Assembly: GCF_907165205.1 (NCBI RefSeq) | Contig: NC_058192.1 | Span: 27,742,001-27,806,000, forward strand | Length of the DNA stretch: 64,000 nucleotides | Direction: 5' to 3' | Source of the DNA: Coccinella septempunctata | Lineage: Eukaryota; Arthropoda; Insecta; Coleoptera; Coccinellidae | Shown: positions 9,065 to 24,000 of the stretch, piece after piece | How positions within the stretch are numbered: position 1 is the first letter of the stretch | How the letters are laid out: the number at the start of each line of letters is the position of its first letter | Notes under the pieces: generated by a model | Seen by the model: the letters and a program-made list of their open reading frames with translations, nothing else | Database searches by the model: none | Told to the model about the DNA's origin: nothing | Made by a program: the position numbers and the translations under genes

Positions 9065-12000
9065 TCAATCAATTTTTACAGCTGCATATATTTTCCTCAC
9101 AAAAGCATAGGCTGCCAAGAAGCCTATAGATCCAGTAAGAATCCAAAATGTGAGAACCATGAGTGCTGTATACCCAAAATAGAGAAGTGTGGGTAAAAAT
9201 TCGTTTATATTTAAGTTGGTTATGAAATAAAACAATGAGTAGAACAGGATGTAGAGAGCAGAACCTCCAGAAACGAGTAAACTCCTCCACCACCAGTTGT
9301 AATCCTAAAATATATGTAATTAATAAAAAAAATTGAAATATTTTTTCACCAAAACAATATAATGAAATTGGCTACTTACTTCCTCGCAAAGTTGGAAATA
9401 TACCATCACAATAGAAATTTGCGAACAAGATATGATCAGTATAATGAAAACCAGGAACAAAAATCCAAACAAATAATAGAATTGATTTTCCCAAATTGCA
9501 GTGAAGATGAAGAACAATTCTATGAATACAGCTCCGAATGGCAGTATACCAGCCATTAGTGTGCTAAAAAAAATTAAATCAATATTTTCATTCGATGCAT
9601 AATAAATAACTTCAGGAAAAGTATATTTGGAATTGTAAAATATGTATTTAATGGTTGACGATTCAACTGAATTCTTGAGGAATTAAAATTGATATTTTCA
9701 TGGCCGGTTTTGTTTGAAGATAAACATTTATTTCTAGGCTTTCTGAGAAACGAAATATAAGTATTGGCAAACCAAAAACAAGCTCTTCACCTTCCGAATA
9801 ATGGTGTTGTTGGTTAAGAAGCGTTCTTGTTCACTGTTCAGTTGCAATGCATTTATATTATACCACGACGACGTCCAATTGAAAAACTGGGATCGAATAA
9901 ATTGCTCCACAGGAGTTAGGGATATTGACTTATATTGCAAAAAAACATAGTTAAAATAAGATTTTTGTGATGAAAATTCATATTAATATGATTTCAAGTT
10001 GCAATTTAATTTTAGCCTGTAGGTTTGCAGCGTGTATACGCAGAATATACAGTCTTAACCAGACTGTATAGTCTGGTTAAGAAAAATCGAGTAAAATAAC
10101 GAATTTTTATTCCCAGAGAATTCAAGCATTTTAATACTATCAATACAATGTATGGCCTCCACGGGCATCAATAACAGCTTGACATATTCTTTGCATACTA
10201 CACACGAGGTTGTTGAACATTTCTTGAGGCCTTTTTTTTTTGGTTCCATAAACGGGGCAAAAACTCTCTCAGATCATTTAAGAATTCTGGGGTAGGTTGA
10301 TGATTATCTAATCTTCGTTGGAGCATATCCCATGCATGTTCTATGCAATTCAAATCTGGTGAGTACGGAGGTATTGGTAAATGTGGAATACCAAGCTCCT
10401 CGAGCGCATTCTCAACTATGGCTGCACGGTGAGGTCTAACGTTATCGTCTAGAAATTGAAAAGTTTCACCAATAGCAGCGTGAAAATTTGGCACAACATT
10501 GTCAATTATATGCAGCCTACAGAGTAAGGCGGTCATACTCCCAGGACAAATGTGTAGATCTGTGCGCCCGTTGAAACATATCTCGGCCCAAACCATAACA
10601 CTACCCCCTCGGAATGGATGGACTTCTTGGACATAGCGGGACATACGACTACGGGGTATGCGTGGGATTGTCTAAACCCTTATTCTTCGAAAATCGTCCA
10701 TATCTGGATTCATCAGTGAAAAGGACACACTACGCCATTGATCGTTCCAATTGATATGGAATGCTAGAAAAATGTTTCACAGTTCCTTGGCACTACCAAA
10801 AAATCGAAAGAAGTTCTATAAGCATATCCGCCAGACTCTCAATTCTAAGGTGTCGATTCCTCTTGTCAATGATGACACTGGTAATCTGTGTTCTAATACC
10901 TCTGAATGCGCTGCTATTTTTGCCGATACTTTCGCCAATTCCTTTTCCGTGGAAACGGACGACCCTATGCCACAAATTTCGACACCTCGTAATACTAACT
11001 CTCTGTGTTCTATTGATGTCAGCGAGGGAGAGATATTGAAGCTTTTAAACGAGTTGGACCCATCCACCACCCCAGGCCTGGATGATATCTCGGCCAGTGT
11101 GCTGAAGAGGTGCTCCGCTTCTCTCTCGATACCAATAACCAAGATCATCAAGTTGTAATTCAGTTCTGGCCAGTTGCCTTCTGCATGGAAGTTATCCAGG
11201 GTTACTCCCATTTTCAAGAAAGGGGACAAACTGCGAACAATTACCGTCCGATTAGTCTTCTTCCTATCATTGCCAAGGTTGCTGAGAGAGTAGTATGTAG
11301 CAGGTTGCTCCAATTTTTGCTTGAGAACAAAATCATACCTGAGCACCAGCATGGTTTCTTACCGGGACGATCAGTGATCACATGTCTGCTTCAATGTCTC
11401 GATCACTGGACCAAATCCACCGACTGAGGTATACCTGTAGATGTTATCTATCTGGATCTTTCACGAGCCTTCGATCGTGTCCCTTTAAAGCGATTGCTTT
11501 TAAAGTTGGAGCATTTTGGCGTGAGAGGTGGCGTCCTGGAATGGCTTCGTTCCTTCGTTTTTGGGAGGTATTTCTCGGTCAAGGTTGGTGATTCCCTATC
11601 TGACTTTAGGGCGGTCATCAGTGGCGTCCCACAGGGCTCTGTGTTGGGCCCCATTCTATTCCTGACATACATCTCAGATCTACCGGTTTTACTTTCATCC
11701 TTCTACTCTCAATACGCAGACGACCTCAAGCTTTTCTATGATGCTCGATTTCCTGGGGTTCTTCAAAATGACCTGCTACAGCTGACTCAGTGGTGTCAAA
11801 GGTGGCTTCTTCCCCTGAACGTAGAGAAATGCAGAGTTCTTCATCTTGGTAGGGGCAATCCACGGCATCAGTATTTGATTGATGGCAGGATAATTGAAGC
11901 GACTGCAAAGCATAACGATCTTGGTGTGACCATAACGGAGGATCTCTCCTGGACTTCTCACGTTAGCAACATATCATCGAAAGCTAACAAGATCCTGTAC

Positions 12001-15000
12001 ATGGTACGACGAGCGTTTCCTAGATGTTCAGTGGATACATGTAGGCAACTATATATCACCGATTTTGGAATACGCTGGCCCTGCATGGTTCCCACACCTT
12101 CTCTCTGACCAACACCGTTTGGAACGAATACAGCGCGCTACAACTAGAATCCCTTTCGGTAGAGTTCGGCCATCTTATGAGGAGAGACTTCAAATGTTCG
12201 GGCTTGGCAGTTTTCACGACCGTAGAATGCGTGGAGACCTCATAATGACTTTTCGCGTACTTCATAATTTTATTGGTGGCAACCTCGGCAACATCTTCAC
12301 TATAAATGACAATAATCTTCGTGGTCACCAGTTCAAACTCTATCACGAGGTGTTTCGAACTCGTGCGAGACAGTTTTTCCTGCCCAACCGGGTATTCACT
12401 AGCTGGAACTCTTTGCCGGAAGATGTAGTGAGTGCGGAAAGTGTTAATTCCTTCAAAAACCGACTCTTTATCTTTGTTAGAATAGTTTTCAGTTTGTTTA
12501 TGTCTAAAGTGTCAATTATGTATAAGATTCATAGGCTTCGGCCTCATCTTATTATCTGGAATAATAATAATAATAATATGTTGCCTTGCCCATTCCAGTT
12601 TTTGACGCTTATGGTCATGGAACTCTTCTTAATGGACGTCTAGAACCTAGATTCACCTCTCTCAAACGTCGTCTGATGGTTTCGATGAAAACTTGGACCC
12701 CATCTGCATTTTGAAGAGTATTCCGTAGCATCCTACACGAGGATGTGGCGTTTTTTCTCGCCGAAACGGTGATGAAACGATCCTGAGCAGGGTTTTTTTT
12801 CGTCGCCCACCAAGCCTTGGTCTTTCCAACACGGAACCTGTCTCCCTGAACCTATTCCAAAGTCGAGATATCACACATTGGCTGACTTGGAGCCTTTCCG
12901 CTACAACAACCTGAGTTAGGCTACCCTGTAGCATTCCGATAGCCCTATAGTTTTGGCATTTTCAGAAAACTCGTTTCAAATCGAAGCCGTTGATAAACTG
13001 ACTTCATTTCAAAATAAGAACATTCATGAAGCATATGTAAAGAACCAAACTTCAGAAAAAAGGCGACCAGATTGACGAAATGTCTCATACTGATGTTTAT
13101 TGGATCGATTCAAGTTGTTATTGAGTTTTAAATGATTTTACAGCGATTTTCTCCAAGATTGTATACTTTTAAAAACGATTGAATACTATATCCCCAACTC
13201 TTATGGAGCAGATTAGTTTGTGCCTTGTTTTACAACGATTGCGCAACTGCGAGATTGTGCTTTGAGCACAACGCTCAACCATGTCCCGTGCGCGAGAAGT
13301 TGTGGAAGTACTGGGTCTCAGAATTACGTTCTGACTCAAAATATAAAATTCCAGAGCGTAATTGATGACGAAGAATTTCAAGTCGTCGACTGACCTAATG
13401 TATTAACTAATCGAAGTATGAAATTCTCCAAAATACAATCTTGATAGTAATGCGCCCTAGATGGGTAAGTTAAGGTCAAAATATAAACTCTTACCATAAA
13501 ATCGGATTCATATACCAATTCTGCTCAGGAACTTGTCTAGGGATTTGATTTGTCCTGACAGGATGGCTGTAAGGTTGCTTCCTATACCCGAAGTAATATC
13601 CTAAATATACCAATGGCATACAGATTAATACCCACATCAGTAGTAAAGAGATCATGGTTGAAAATGGTACTGCACCACTGCTTGCTTTTCCCCAAATAAG
13701 AAAATTGAGGAAAAAACAAACACTCGCCACTGTCCCTGGATACAAAGTGGCAGTTAAAAAAGCTGCTCTTTTCCATTCCCGACCTTTCAGTGTTTTATAG
13801 AGACGAGCAGAATAATAACCTGCTACTACTCCCATGAATGTGAAGAAGAAGATAACCGCAGAAGTGAGTGCTCCTCGAGAAGCTGGGGATAGCATACCAA
13901 GCATGGCAAAAACTGAAAATAAATTGGTGAATCAACACAATTAAATTTTCCACTTTCTTACATTCTAAGTTCTGCGATTTTCATTGTGAATTAATTTTCA
14001 TTTTTCCTATTGTTTTGCGGTTTGTGAATGGAAAAGTTAGCGATTTATTTTAACAGTGCTTACTTGAGGTAGAATTGTTTGAAAACCGAAAAGGAAACTG
14101 ATCATTTTGCTCAAATCTTAAAGCATTCCGCTTTGAATGTTTTTTACTATTTCAAATCGTTCTTCAGCTCGAATTAAGACCAAGTATACAGTAACTTTGT
14201 TTAGGCTCGCATTTAGTACAATTCCGAATAAGTTCAAAGTAGTAGACAAAAGTGTCTTGCGAAGCTACACGTGAGCTCACTTGAATAAATGAATGTGCAA
14301 AAAACCTAAAAAATAACCGCAGCAGGCCTAATGGAACGTTTCCTTTTGGTCGGGGCGAACCTATAAACGCAGTACAATCATTATCGGCGAATATCTATAT
14401 ACATAAATGAATTTAAAGGCTGTTCGACTAGGTTTTATTGGGCGAAATAAAGGTCAATTCGTTCTCATACTCTATAGACTCATTTGGGTTATCCCTCCCC
14501 ACGGAAATCTTTAGTAAAAGGCTTAAAAGAAAGAAAGATTTATTCCTGAGGAGAGATCAGATCTGATCTCTCCTATCCCATAAATGATCAAACTGTAATA
14601 TACAGGGTGTCCTTTATTGATGTCCAAAGATGTAGAATTTCAAATTGATATTTCTCCATTCTTTCAAATGTAACACCCTCTATTGTTTCACAATAATGTA
14701 GAGCATTTAATAATCACATTTTTCCAGAAAAAACCTTGAGGCTATTTTCACATTTACGTTCAGGATATCCATCGAGGAAGAGTGGATGCTGACTATAGTT
14801 TAGGTCTTATTTACTACAACTCCCATCTCGATGAAAATGTAAAAAATTGATGGACCCTTTATTCGATGTCAGTAGACACTACGATGTTCAAGTATAACTC
14901 AACGTCCCTAGCAGGAAACGAAATTCACCTCAATTCTACATCCTAAATCCCAAAGATGTCAGCATGCATCCATGTGCTCCAACTATCAGTTTGCAGGAAC

Positions 15001-18000
15001 CACATTTCGTGATCATTCTGCATTCCAGAGGGAGCTACAGAACCTTCGTGTTCACCGTAGTAACCGCTGCACAGACATAAAGGGTCCATCAATTCGTTCC
15101 ATTATCATCGTAATGGAAGGTATACTTCATTCAAATTTATTTTAGCAGTCGGTTGGCCATGAAATAATTTTCTCAAGTTTTTGTAACTAGAACGAAGTTA
15201 GGTTGGCACTCATGAAATGTCGTTAATGTCATAACGCCGTTGCCACAACTAATATCAATTTTTATTACGAAAATGCCGAAAGTGATTGAAAAAAGAGACA
15301 GGGTTTCAGGAAGTGCTATTTAGAATTCAGGTCCGCTCATTCAAATAGTTATACCCTGATATTCTAAAATCCACAATACGTCAGACGTTAGCGAAGATAC
15401 TCAATGTAAGAGAATTTATATAATGTTTCATCTGAATCTAAACGACTTATATTTCAGCTGAATATTTCCACAATCAGAAATATTGTGAATGAAGAGTATG
15501 ACAAAGAATTTCCTTCTATTGGGAGACCCAAAAAAGTGGTGGCATTTGGGAATTTTATGTTTGAGTGAATTAATGCGAAAAGTTTACTACAGGATTTTCG
15601 ATAAATGTCATCGGAGACTAAGTTCCCTAAAATGGATTTTTCTGTTTTTCATTTGACTTGTCCTATACAATGTAAATGTCTTAAGGTACAAATAAATACC
15701 TAATTATTATAATTACATCAATGTATTAATACATTAGCCACAAATACACGCAAGTTGCCCTGTTACTATTTATTCATGTGAAATTTTTGTTCAACGGTGA
15801 AGTTGCATCTTAACTTGAAACTTCCTTCAACTCCTTTTACTTATATTGATGCTAGATGATTTTTGTTGAAAAATTTAACATTCTTGTAATTATCTGTTAA
15901 TTCCTGCAATAGATACCCATTGCCAACCACTGCATCATATGCATTTTTCATCTTCGGGTTAATATTTTTGAAATCTACAAATGATGTAAGCCAAAGAAGA
16001 TAACGAACATATTAACTCTCCTCAAGCTAGTGCATATTATGATATTATACTGATCTCTTGTATTTTCCATGCAAATAACTGGATTTGGTATGCCTTCAAT
16101 CAGTTTGTATAAACTTCAATTATGTTCGTCATATTTTCCGACATTCGACATTTTGATAAAATACGTAATAACAGAAACTTTCACGTAGAACGGGCAACAT
16201 AGCGTTGATTTAAAACCCAAAAATGTTTTGACAAGCTTCATAACCCCACAATTTCGTACTATACAGAGTGAAATGTGTCAAATTTCCATGGCCAACCGAC
16301 TGCTAAAATAAAGTTGAATGAAGTATATATGTAGTTCTGACAAGGTCAGCACCTACTCCAAGGCCAACTCTTACTCTACGGAATGGACTTTCTGTTGATA
16401 CTCGGAGTGATTGTGATTTTCTAATTCGTTTCAGATCGTAACATTTGTTGATTTTCAAATCAATGGATGTTATGTATCTGAATTACTTTCGATTGTTTTT
16501 GCCTACTTCAATCAGCCGAAGTCTTATGCATTCAAGTAATAATAATAAAGTTGTAGTTTCAAATACTATTAACAGGAAACCTTAGACCAATGAACTATAA
16601 AATTTTGAACTTCTCATGTAAATGATGGTATAGGTAAATAGAGTACTAGTATATTGATGACCATAATAGTTTTGAATTGAACCTGATAATTGTTCAAGCA
16701 TATCTCAATGGCTGTCATTCAGTTTGACTGGAACAATAAAAAAAAACATCGAGTAAAATTTCAAAAAAGAAACTTACAAAGTGTTATGAGTGACATAAAG
16801 AATATCTGTATGCCAGAGCCAATAATGGCTGAAAATAATCTTGCGTATTTTGGCGGTCGAAATACATCGCCATGTACTAATTTCCAACCTGATTCCTCCA
16901 TTGCATCATCGTAATTTTCATCAGCATTATATTTTGCGATATCTCGCCTCAAAGTTCTCACCATAATCATGGTGAGAATCCCTGAAATTGTTTTTCGTTA
17001 GAGAAATAAGTATGGAAAAAAAATTTTAAATTCACCTGATAAGAAGAATATGACTACAATTGAGTTGATGATTGAAAACCAATGTATTTGAGCATCTCCT
17101 ATAGATAAGTAAGTATCCCATCGTGATGCCCAGCTGACCATGGATTCCTCCCATTCAACTTCATAAGTAAAATATAGTTTTGTGCCCGTTGTTGGATCCA
17201 CAATTTGAGGTCTAGGCTTATCTGGAAAGCTGCATGAACTTCCCACAAACTTAAGAGCATCTTTATGCACTGATATTGCTTCAACATGGAACCCTACCAC
17301 CCTATAAATGTCACTAAAACAAATAATAATGATGATGAAATAAAATAAACTACATCTGAATTATAGGAAGTGGGTTTCACGAAACTGCGATTGCACAATC
17401 AACCATTATATCTAGTGCCCACCAGAAAAATAGTAATTTTTATGGTAAGGGATGAATTTGGGTACAAGGCAATATCTGGCAGGAGTTAACAATCAATCGT
17501 CATCAACATCTATATTTCGAACTTTTAGCTGTTCTTCATCAGGATGATCTGACAAGACTATTATTTAAATTAGCAAAGAGAGCATCAGAAAAACATCTCA
17601 GTTAAAATTCAATATAAAATCTCAAAAATCCTCTATTATTGCAGCGTGAATAATTTGATTTTTGAGATTTTATATTGAATTTTAACTGAGATGTTTTTCT
17701 GATGCTCTCTTTGCTAATTTAAATAATAGTCTTGTCAGATCATCCTGATGAAGAACAGCTAAAAGTTCGAAATATAGATGTTGATGACGATTGATTGTTA
17801 ACTCCTGCCAGATATTGCCTTGTACCCAAATTCATCCCTTACTGTTCCATTTCGGCAAATTTCATCTTTGTAATTTTTATGTATACTTTTTCTGACATCT
17901 TGAGTACCTACGTTTTCACAAGGAATTTTAATAAAGTGGACCAAGCAGATTTTTTTCATATTTCAATTCTCTACTTTTGTGAAATGCAATCATAAAAAAT

Positions 18001-21000
18001 TCCAGCGAAATATGAGACAAAATTATTGTCTGACAGGGTACCATAGAAAATTTCTACCAAAATATTTCAAGAGTCCCTACACGGTCCTCTACTCTAGCGC
18101 TCAATGATAGTGAGGTCCGTTTTTAAACTCAGAATAGGTCAAACTTGGGATAAAAGTTCTTTATCATATTTGAACAGAGTCTTAAATCACAGAGCAAATT
18201 TCCACATTGAGCAGAGACAAGCGAGCACAATGTGAAGATGGCTGCCATTTGATTCTAATTTTTCCTTTGTAAATTTGGTAAGTTAACAAATGTATAGCAA
18301 GCAGACTTCAAAAATTATTGCCAAGTTTAGAAGAACTCCAAGATATGGCAGACATTGAAGTCCTTTTACTAGGAGAATAATCACTACAGGAAAAAAATGT
18401 TTTTCCCAAACACAATTTTACAGAAAATTGAAGAAACTGAAGTTTTACTCAGAAGCGGCCTTTGAGGGGACCATAACCAGTGTACACAGTATAGCTGTTT
18501 GTACAGATTTCGAAAATTTAACGCCGAACATAAGGAATGTCATGATAAAGGAGAGGACTGTAGAAATGCAATATCCCTGTGCGAGTGTAATCTTATTACA
18601 GGTGATAATTGATTTAACTGGATCGCTCCATATCAGATTACCCCTACATATTTTTAAGTCTTATTAGTCTTATCAGTAACGCAGTCCCCACTTAGCGACA
18701 AAGCGAAAATTTATCACCTGCAATGCTGTGCTTCTCTTCTTTCTCGTGGCATTCCTTATATTCGGCGTTGAATTTTCGAAATCTTCATACATATTATCAG
18801 TTTTTTTTATGTAAAATTTAGATTTTCATGGAGCTGTCCCAATAAACACACACACACACGCGTATTATACGTTTATATGTGGTGGGGGACGTTGATTCAA
18901 GGTTACTCGTTGAATTTTGTAACGTTATTTCGAAACCTGAATTCCACCATATGTTGATGATGATCGTAATCAACGTTTATGATTAAGTCGGTTACTGGAT
19001 CCACTAACATGAAACGTTTTTATTTCAGTGAGAAACATTATTATAATTAACGTTGAATACGATACCACTCAACAACTCGTTACTGTAGTCACCAATATGT
19101 AACGTTTCTTTAGCGTACTTCCTCAACGTATAGGAAATAAAAAATATTACATCAACGTTATATACGAAATCATTCAACAACTCATTACTGTAGCCACGAA
19201 TATAAAATGTGGATCTGAGGTGTTTTCTCAAAGTATGTTCTATTAAAAGCAACGAACATCCCCTTCCTGTAGCCACTATCATGAAACGTTTCCTTGTCGT
19301 GCAAAGTAGTATATATCGAAAAACAATGAGTGGCCTGTATGTGGCATTGTAAGAGCAAAACCGATCACTTTTTCATTACGGATTGAGTATGTTGTGCCAG
19401 TTACCATTAGTTATGAGATCTGCTTATAATTTGAATCTATTCAAGAGACTGGTTATGGTAATATTAAGAATAGATATTGAGCGGATGACTATTGATGTAG
19501 ATATATTGTAAATATGATGTTATGAGCTTTATAGCTTTAAGCTAATGGAATATTCACTACTACTATAATAAAAACTATATGGTGCAGCGGTCTAGTTGGC
19601 AGCCATGTAGGGTAGGACGTCAGAGGGAGCAGGTTCGAATCCCGGCGGTGATGGATGTTTGTGGTTGTCTTTATAAACCTAGGGTAAAAAGAGATAATGC
19701 TGCCTTATGGGAACAATCACAAGGCTAGTGGGTGATGGGCAAAATCAAATGAATTTTTATTTTAGAATCAACATTTGAATTTCGTATTGTAGCAACGTTA
19801 CTTCAATCGAATGGCAACGTTATATTCTCGTAGAATTTCCATTCCAAAAAGATTGTCCGCTAAGTTACTGTACCACTAGAACGAAACGTATTTCCTAACG
19901 ACATTTTGCCGGTTTCTCAACGTAGCGTTACTTGAGGAACTCAACGTTACTTCCACGTATCTGTGTTTATTGGGGTAGGACACCAATGGCTCTTGCCTGA
20001 TATTTGTCAGTAATAAGAAACATTCTTTCGTATCTAATTCATCCAACTTGCTGAAGCTCAAAATCCAAAAATTTATTATTGTACAAGGATCGTTCAATAA
20101 GTCCTTATAAAATGTAAGAAGTGGCGCTCGTAATATCGTAAACGGTTCGTAAAGTTTCAGTCATATCCATCACATTGTTTCATTTTTATTTTCGATTGAA
20201 GCAAGCAAGCAATTTTGTCAATTTGAAAAAATTTAAAAAGGTGAGTTCATGACGCGACGATTACACTTGTCCGACAGTCTCGGAAAGGCGGCATGCAATG
20301 TATTGCGGATGATCTTGTCTGGACCGGCTGGATCGAGAGGAGTCAACCTCATCAAAAAACCTCCAAAGTTCAAGGTGGAACATCCTATGCCGAAGAACTT
20401 CCTATTGGAGTCACTTCCTTGTATGGGGGGCTGTAGCCCTATAGCCCTCACAGACCAGCCGCCACTGTTGGAGTGGCACATTGGGTTAAGATGAGCTCCT
20501 AATAGATGAACTCCGGACACTTGCCGCCCTCCGGTTACAACTTGGCTTACGTTTATTTCTTCCTTTCTCGTGGGACCGTATAAGGAAACCGAAGAAAAAA
20601 CAATACAACCCGAAGAACGAGTCGCTATGGAAGTCAATCCTACCTCGACAACCGAAGTCTCGAAAGAGTAATGTGCACAACTCCAAGACTTCCAGATTGT
20701 CGGAAAGTGTCCAAATAGCAGGCAGGAATTATATTTTCATATAAACCTAGCTTCTCCTTTTGGAGAAGCTGGGTCAGGGTTACAGACCAAGCTCTTCGCA
20801 GGATAGGACCAGTAATTAGGTCTGGGCCAGGGGCAGAGGCAGAGATACTTGCATCTAGTTCATCTGGAGAAAATTCATAAATGTACTCAGGGGACACAAC
20901 AGGAGGATCGGAGTTCGCGCGACTCTGCCTGAGTTACAGAATCGTCATCAAGGTCGTCTGCGGGAAACAGACGGTCTAGGATAATGCCATGTGACTCAGA

Positions 21001-24000
21001 GGCACACTTAGCAAATGAGCCGTCAGAGCGTTTGATTGAGAGGGGAATGGAGGAGCAGAAAGATTGCCAGTTGCAATTTTGTATGAGACGCCCAGGGCGT
21101 ATGCACCTTCTCATCCCTTACAAACTTTACCCAGTTATCATGCTTAGCTCTCCGAATAGCAGAAGTGTAGAGGTTGCGAGAACATAGTTTGAACTCAGCC
21201 AGTAGCTCAAGGACTCGGTCCAATGGGAGAGATAGACGCTCCGCCCTCTGAAGCTCTTCACGATTATGAAGCACTGATAATTTCAATAATTGAGACAGCT
21301 CCTCGGTCCACCAGCCGATATTGAAAGATCTGCTCGAATTGACAGGAATTAAGGCGATTTCGGATTCATATCATTTGAGCCTTTTGGATCTGAACACCTC
21401 AAAAACATTCTTTATTGCATTTTCTGCAACAGATTCAGATCAGCCCACATTCAAAAAATTAAATGTACGCTCACAGGAACATACAGGGAGGAATTGTACC
21501 TACATAGAGAAGAGGGAGAGCGTGAAGTACCTGGGAGTTGTTGTTGATCAACATTTAAAGTGGAAACAGCACGTTAGTTTTCTATGTAGCAAGATAAGAA
21601 TGCTGTTTCATAAATTTTATATGGTTAGAGAAATACTCGACAGAAAACTCTTATTGCTTTTGTATACTTCTCTTGTTGAATCTATTCTTAGGTACTGTAT
21701 TGTAGTGTGGGGTGGTGCCTATAAAAACTCCATTCGAAACTTAGAAATCACACAGAACACTGTGATAAAAATAATTCATAAAAAACCAAGACTTTTTCCA
21801 ACTAAAAAATTATATGAGATTAGCCGATTGATGAACCTACGCAACTTATATTGCTTGTGCTCTTTGATATACTTCTTTAGAATAGAGAAGATGTTAACAA
21901 CCCTAGACCACAAATACGAAACCAGGGGCAATACAAATCGGAATTTGTCGGTACCTTTATTTCATAAGAGCATAAATCAAAGATTTCTGCTTTTCTTGCT
22001 GCCAAAAATATTTAACTCCTTACCCACTGAACTAAGAGACTACTGGAATAATAAAAAATTGTACAAAAAGAAACTGAAAGCATTCATTCTTGATAATCCA
22101 TCAATTTTTGAGAACATATTCTGATATTATGAGTATGTGTATCTGATATTTATATTTTTGCTCTGATCGGTAACATTCATTCTTGATGACTGTTCGGAAA
22201 TTTTGAAATATTTTGATTCATGTATCTAGTAGGTACTCCATGATTGTTCATTCTGATAAATTTTGTTAAAAGGAAAAAGAGGATGTATAATTTAGTTTTC
22301 AGCTACAGGAAGAATACCTGAAATTATATCGGGAATCTAGCACACAAACTTATGTTTAGGCAAAATTCCTGAAAATTGTGCACATATTGTAGATGAAAGC
22401 TGATGAATAAATTCTATTTCTATTTCTATTTCTATATATAACAGAAGTAATGGCAGAAGCACGAATCAACGTCCCCTGGGAGGTGGGCACAAATCCTAGA
22501 GGTCATGCAGGCAAGAATCAAGTTCTGCGTCGAATAATTTCCAATCAGCGCGGGAATGAATGAAACGAAGTCTATAGTCAAGCCGGGAAATACGTGAAAT
22601 AGGTATGTCACCAAAATTCAGGGAGAAAGAAATGGGATAGTGATCTCCCAAGTCCACAAAACTTACATTCAGAGATAAATGGTGCAATGGAAGACGATGC
22701 CAGGAGCATTGCAAACCACAAGATGCCTGCGAGATATGAATTCTTCTAGACGAGAGCCGGAGTGGTCACGCTCATTCGAATACGAAAGAGGGGACACAGA
22801 ACACACCGATATAGAAGGGAAACTCCCCTACTAAGAAGTGGGGTCAAGTTTCAGCGCCCCCATGCGGTGGTTCGAGGAAATAAAAGCGCCCTCTGGCGGT
22901 CGGAATTCGAAACAAATGAGCGGGAAAATTTGAAATGCTTCCTATTTAAAATCATTTGATTTGATTTTTTAAGTTCGGGATTGAAACAACGTACTGGAAT
23001 GAGTTAATATAGCATGTAAGATGCTATATTACCATTCCAGTACGAGTTGTTTCAAATCCAATGTTCTCAGAAGCTTGATGACTTGAATAAAAAAAACACA
23101 TATGTAGGCAATGATATAACTATATTTCTTCATAAATAAATCATATATACATCACAGTGTATGGCCTTATATGTAAAGAATAAAATGAAAATAATTCTAA
23201 TGTCCATATAATATACATCAAAGTGTATGGGTTTATAAGTAAAAAATAAAATAGAAATAATTCTAATATCCATATAATATACATCAAAGTGTATGGGTTT
23301 ATGAGTACAAAATAAAATAGAAATAATTCTAATGTCCATATATACATCAAAGTGTATGGACTTGATAGGAAAAAAATAAAATAGAAATGATTCTAATGTC
23401 GATATATACATCAAAGTGTATGGGCAATGGGCATATATGTAAAATATAAAATAGAAATAATTATAATGTCCTATGGGAATTATTCGTTATAGGACTGAAG
23501 GAAAACACTGTTTTTTTTTTAACTTAGTCGACGTTTCATCAGTACTTTGCTGATTTTATCAATTCAATTCAATTTGGGAGAACCCTTCATCATAAAGCAC
23601 TAATATTCATGTAACCAATAATTCCCATATATATGTAAAAAATAAATTCACACTTTCACTCAAAATAGGATTTTCGTATTTGTTCAGTACTTTTAGTAGT
23701 CAAAAAGGGATTACAAACTTTTTCCATCCAAAGTTTGATAATTTCCGGTTGTTTATTATCTGCTTCAGGAAACCGATGACGTCTACTAGTCTTATCACCA
23801 CAGTTCGGCACACAAAATTTATTGCTTTTAATATTTCTATTTTCCGACATCTTATTCAATTATCAGAAAAAACACTTAGGAATCACGATGCACTTCACAC
23901 TGCAGACAAAGACGAAAAGAATGAGGTTATGGAAATGTTTACAAACGTAAAATCAGCGATGGAAGCGACCCCATGCGGTGGTTCAACAAACTAAATAAGG

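Larger units (their letters stand above)
10040..12960 (-). mobile_element. Tc1-like DNA transposon, split by a LINE
   Basis: The C-terminal half of a Tc1 transposase lies at 10140-10644 and the N-terminal helix-turn-helix at 12662-12934, both on the minus strand. They are separated by a plus-strand LINE (about 10751-12585). A hairpin (CTTAACCAGAC...GTCTGGTTAAG, 10054-10081) near the left end may be terminal. I could not pair it with the right end, so the outer limits are approximate. Confidence 0.7.
9564..13494 (-). other. TM9SF4 intron holding a Tc1 copy and a LINE
   Basis: A 3.9-kb intron between the MLGMLSP exon and the MAGILPFG exon. It contains the Tc1-like transposon (about 10040-12960), itself split by a plus-strand LINE. 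The flanks 9564-10040 and 12960-13494 show no coding motif. Confidence 0.8.
13913..16777 (-). other. TM9SF4 intron with inverted-repeat elements
   Basis: A 2.9-kb intron. It holds a perfect 26-bp palindrome (14549-14574), a short inverted-repeat element (14846-15094) and a 1.2-kb element with 40-bp inverted ends (15121-16327). The remainder shows no recognisable feature. Confidence 0.7.
20240..22770 (-). mobile_element. Degraded R1-like LINE remnant, split by another LINE
   Basis: Minus-strand pieces in order. At 22496-22714 is an endonuclease end (SLNVSFVDLGDHYPISFSLN). At 21023-21286 is a linker (RREELQRAERL-like, LPLDRVLELLAEFK, AIRRAKHDNWVKFVRDE). At 20640-20897 is the first RT block (SPDELDASISASAPGPDLITGPILRRAW). 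A plus-strand LINE interrupts it at about 21310-22437. 20240-20640 may be a further part but has no motif I can name. Many frame breaks; inactive. Confidence 0.55.

Noticed and set aside
16958..16980. CTCACCATAATCATGGTGAG hairpin
   Set aside because: Lies inside a conserved TM9SF4 exon; chance complementarity of codons.
19579..19654. Possible tRNA gene
   Set aside because: A and B boxes are present, but the T stem and acceptor do not pair and there is a long appended body; classed as a SINE.
20233..20637. 134-codon minus-strand ORF considered as a gene
   Set aside because: No recognisable domain; it adjoins LINE remnants and is probably part of them or chance.
23130..23414. Minus-strand ORFs encoding repeated FYF/DVYMDI motifs
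   Set aside because: Produced by reading the 62-bp minisatellite; no independent evidence for coding.
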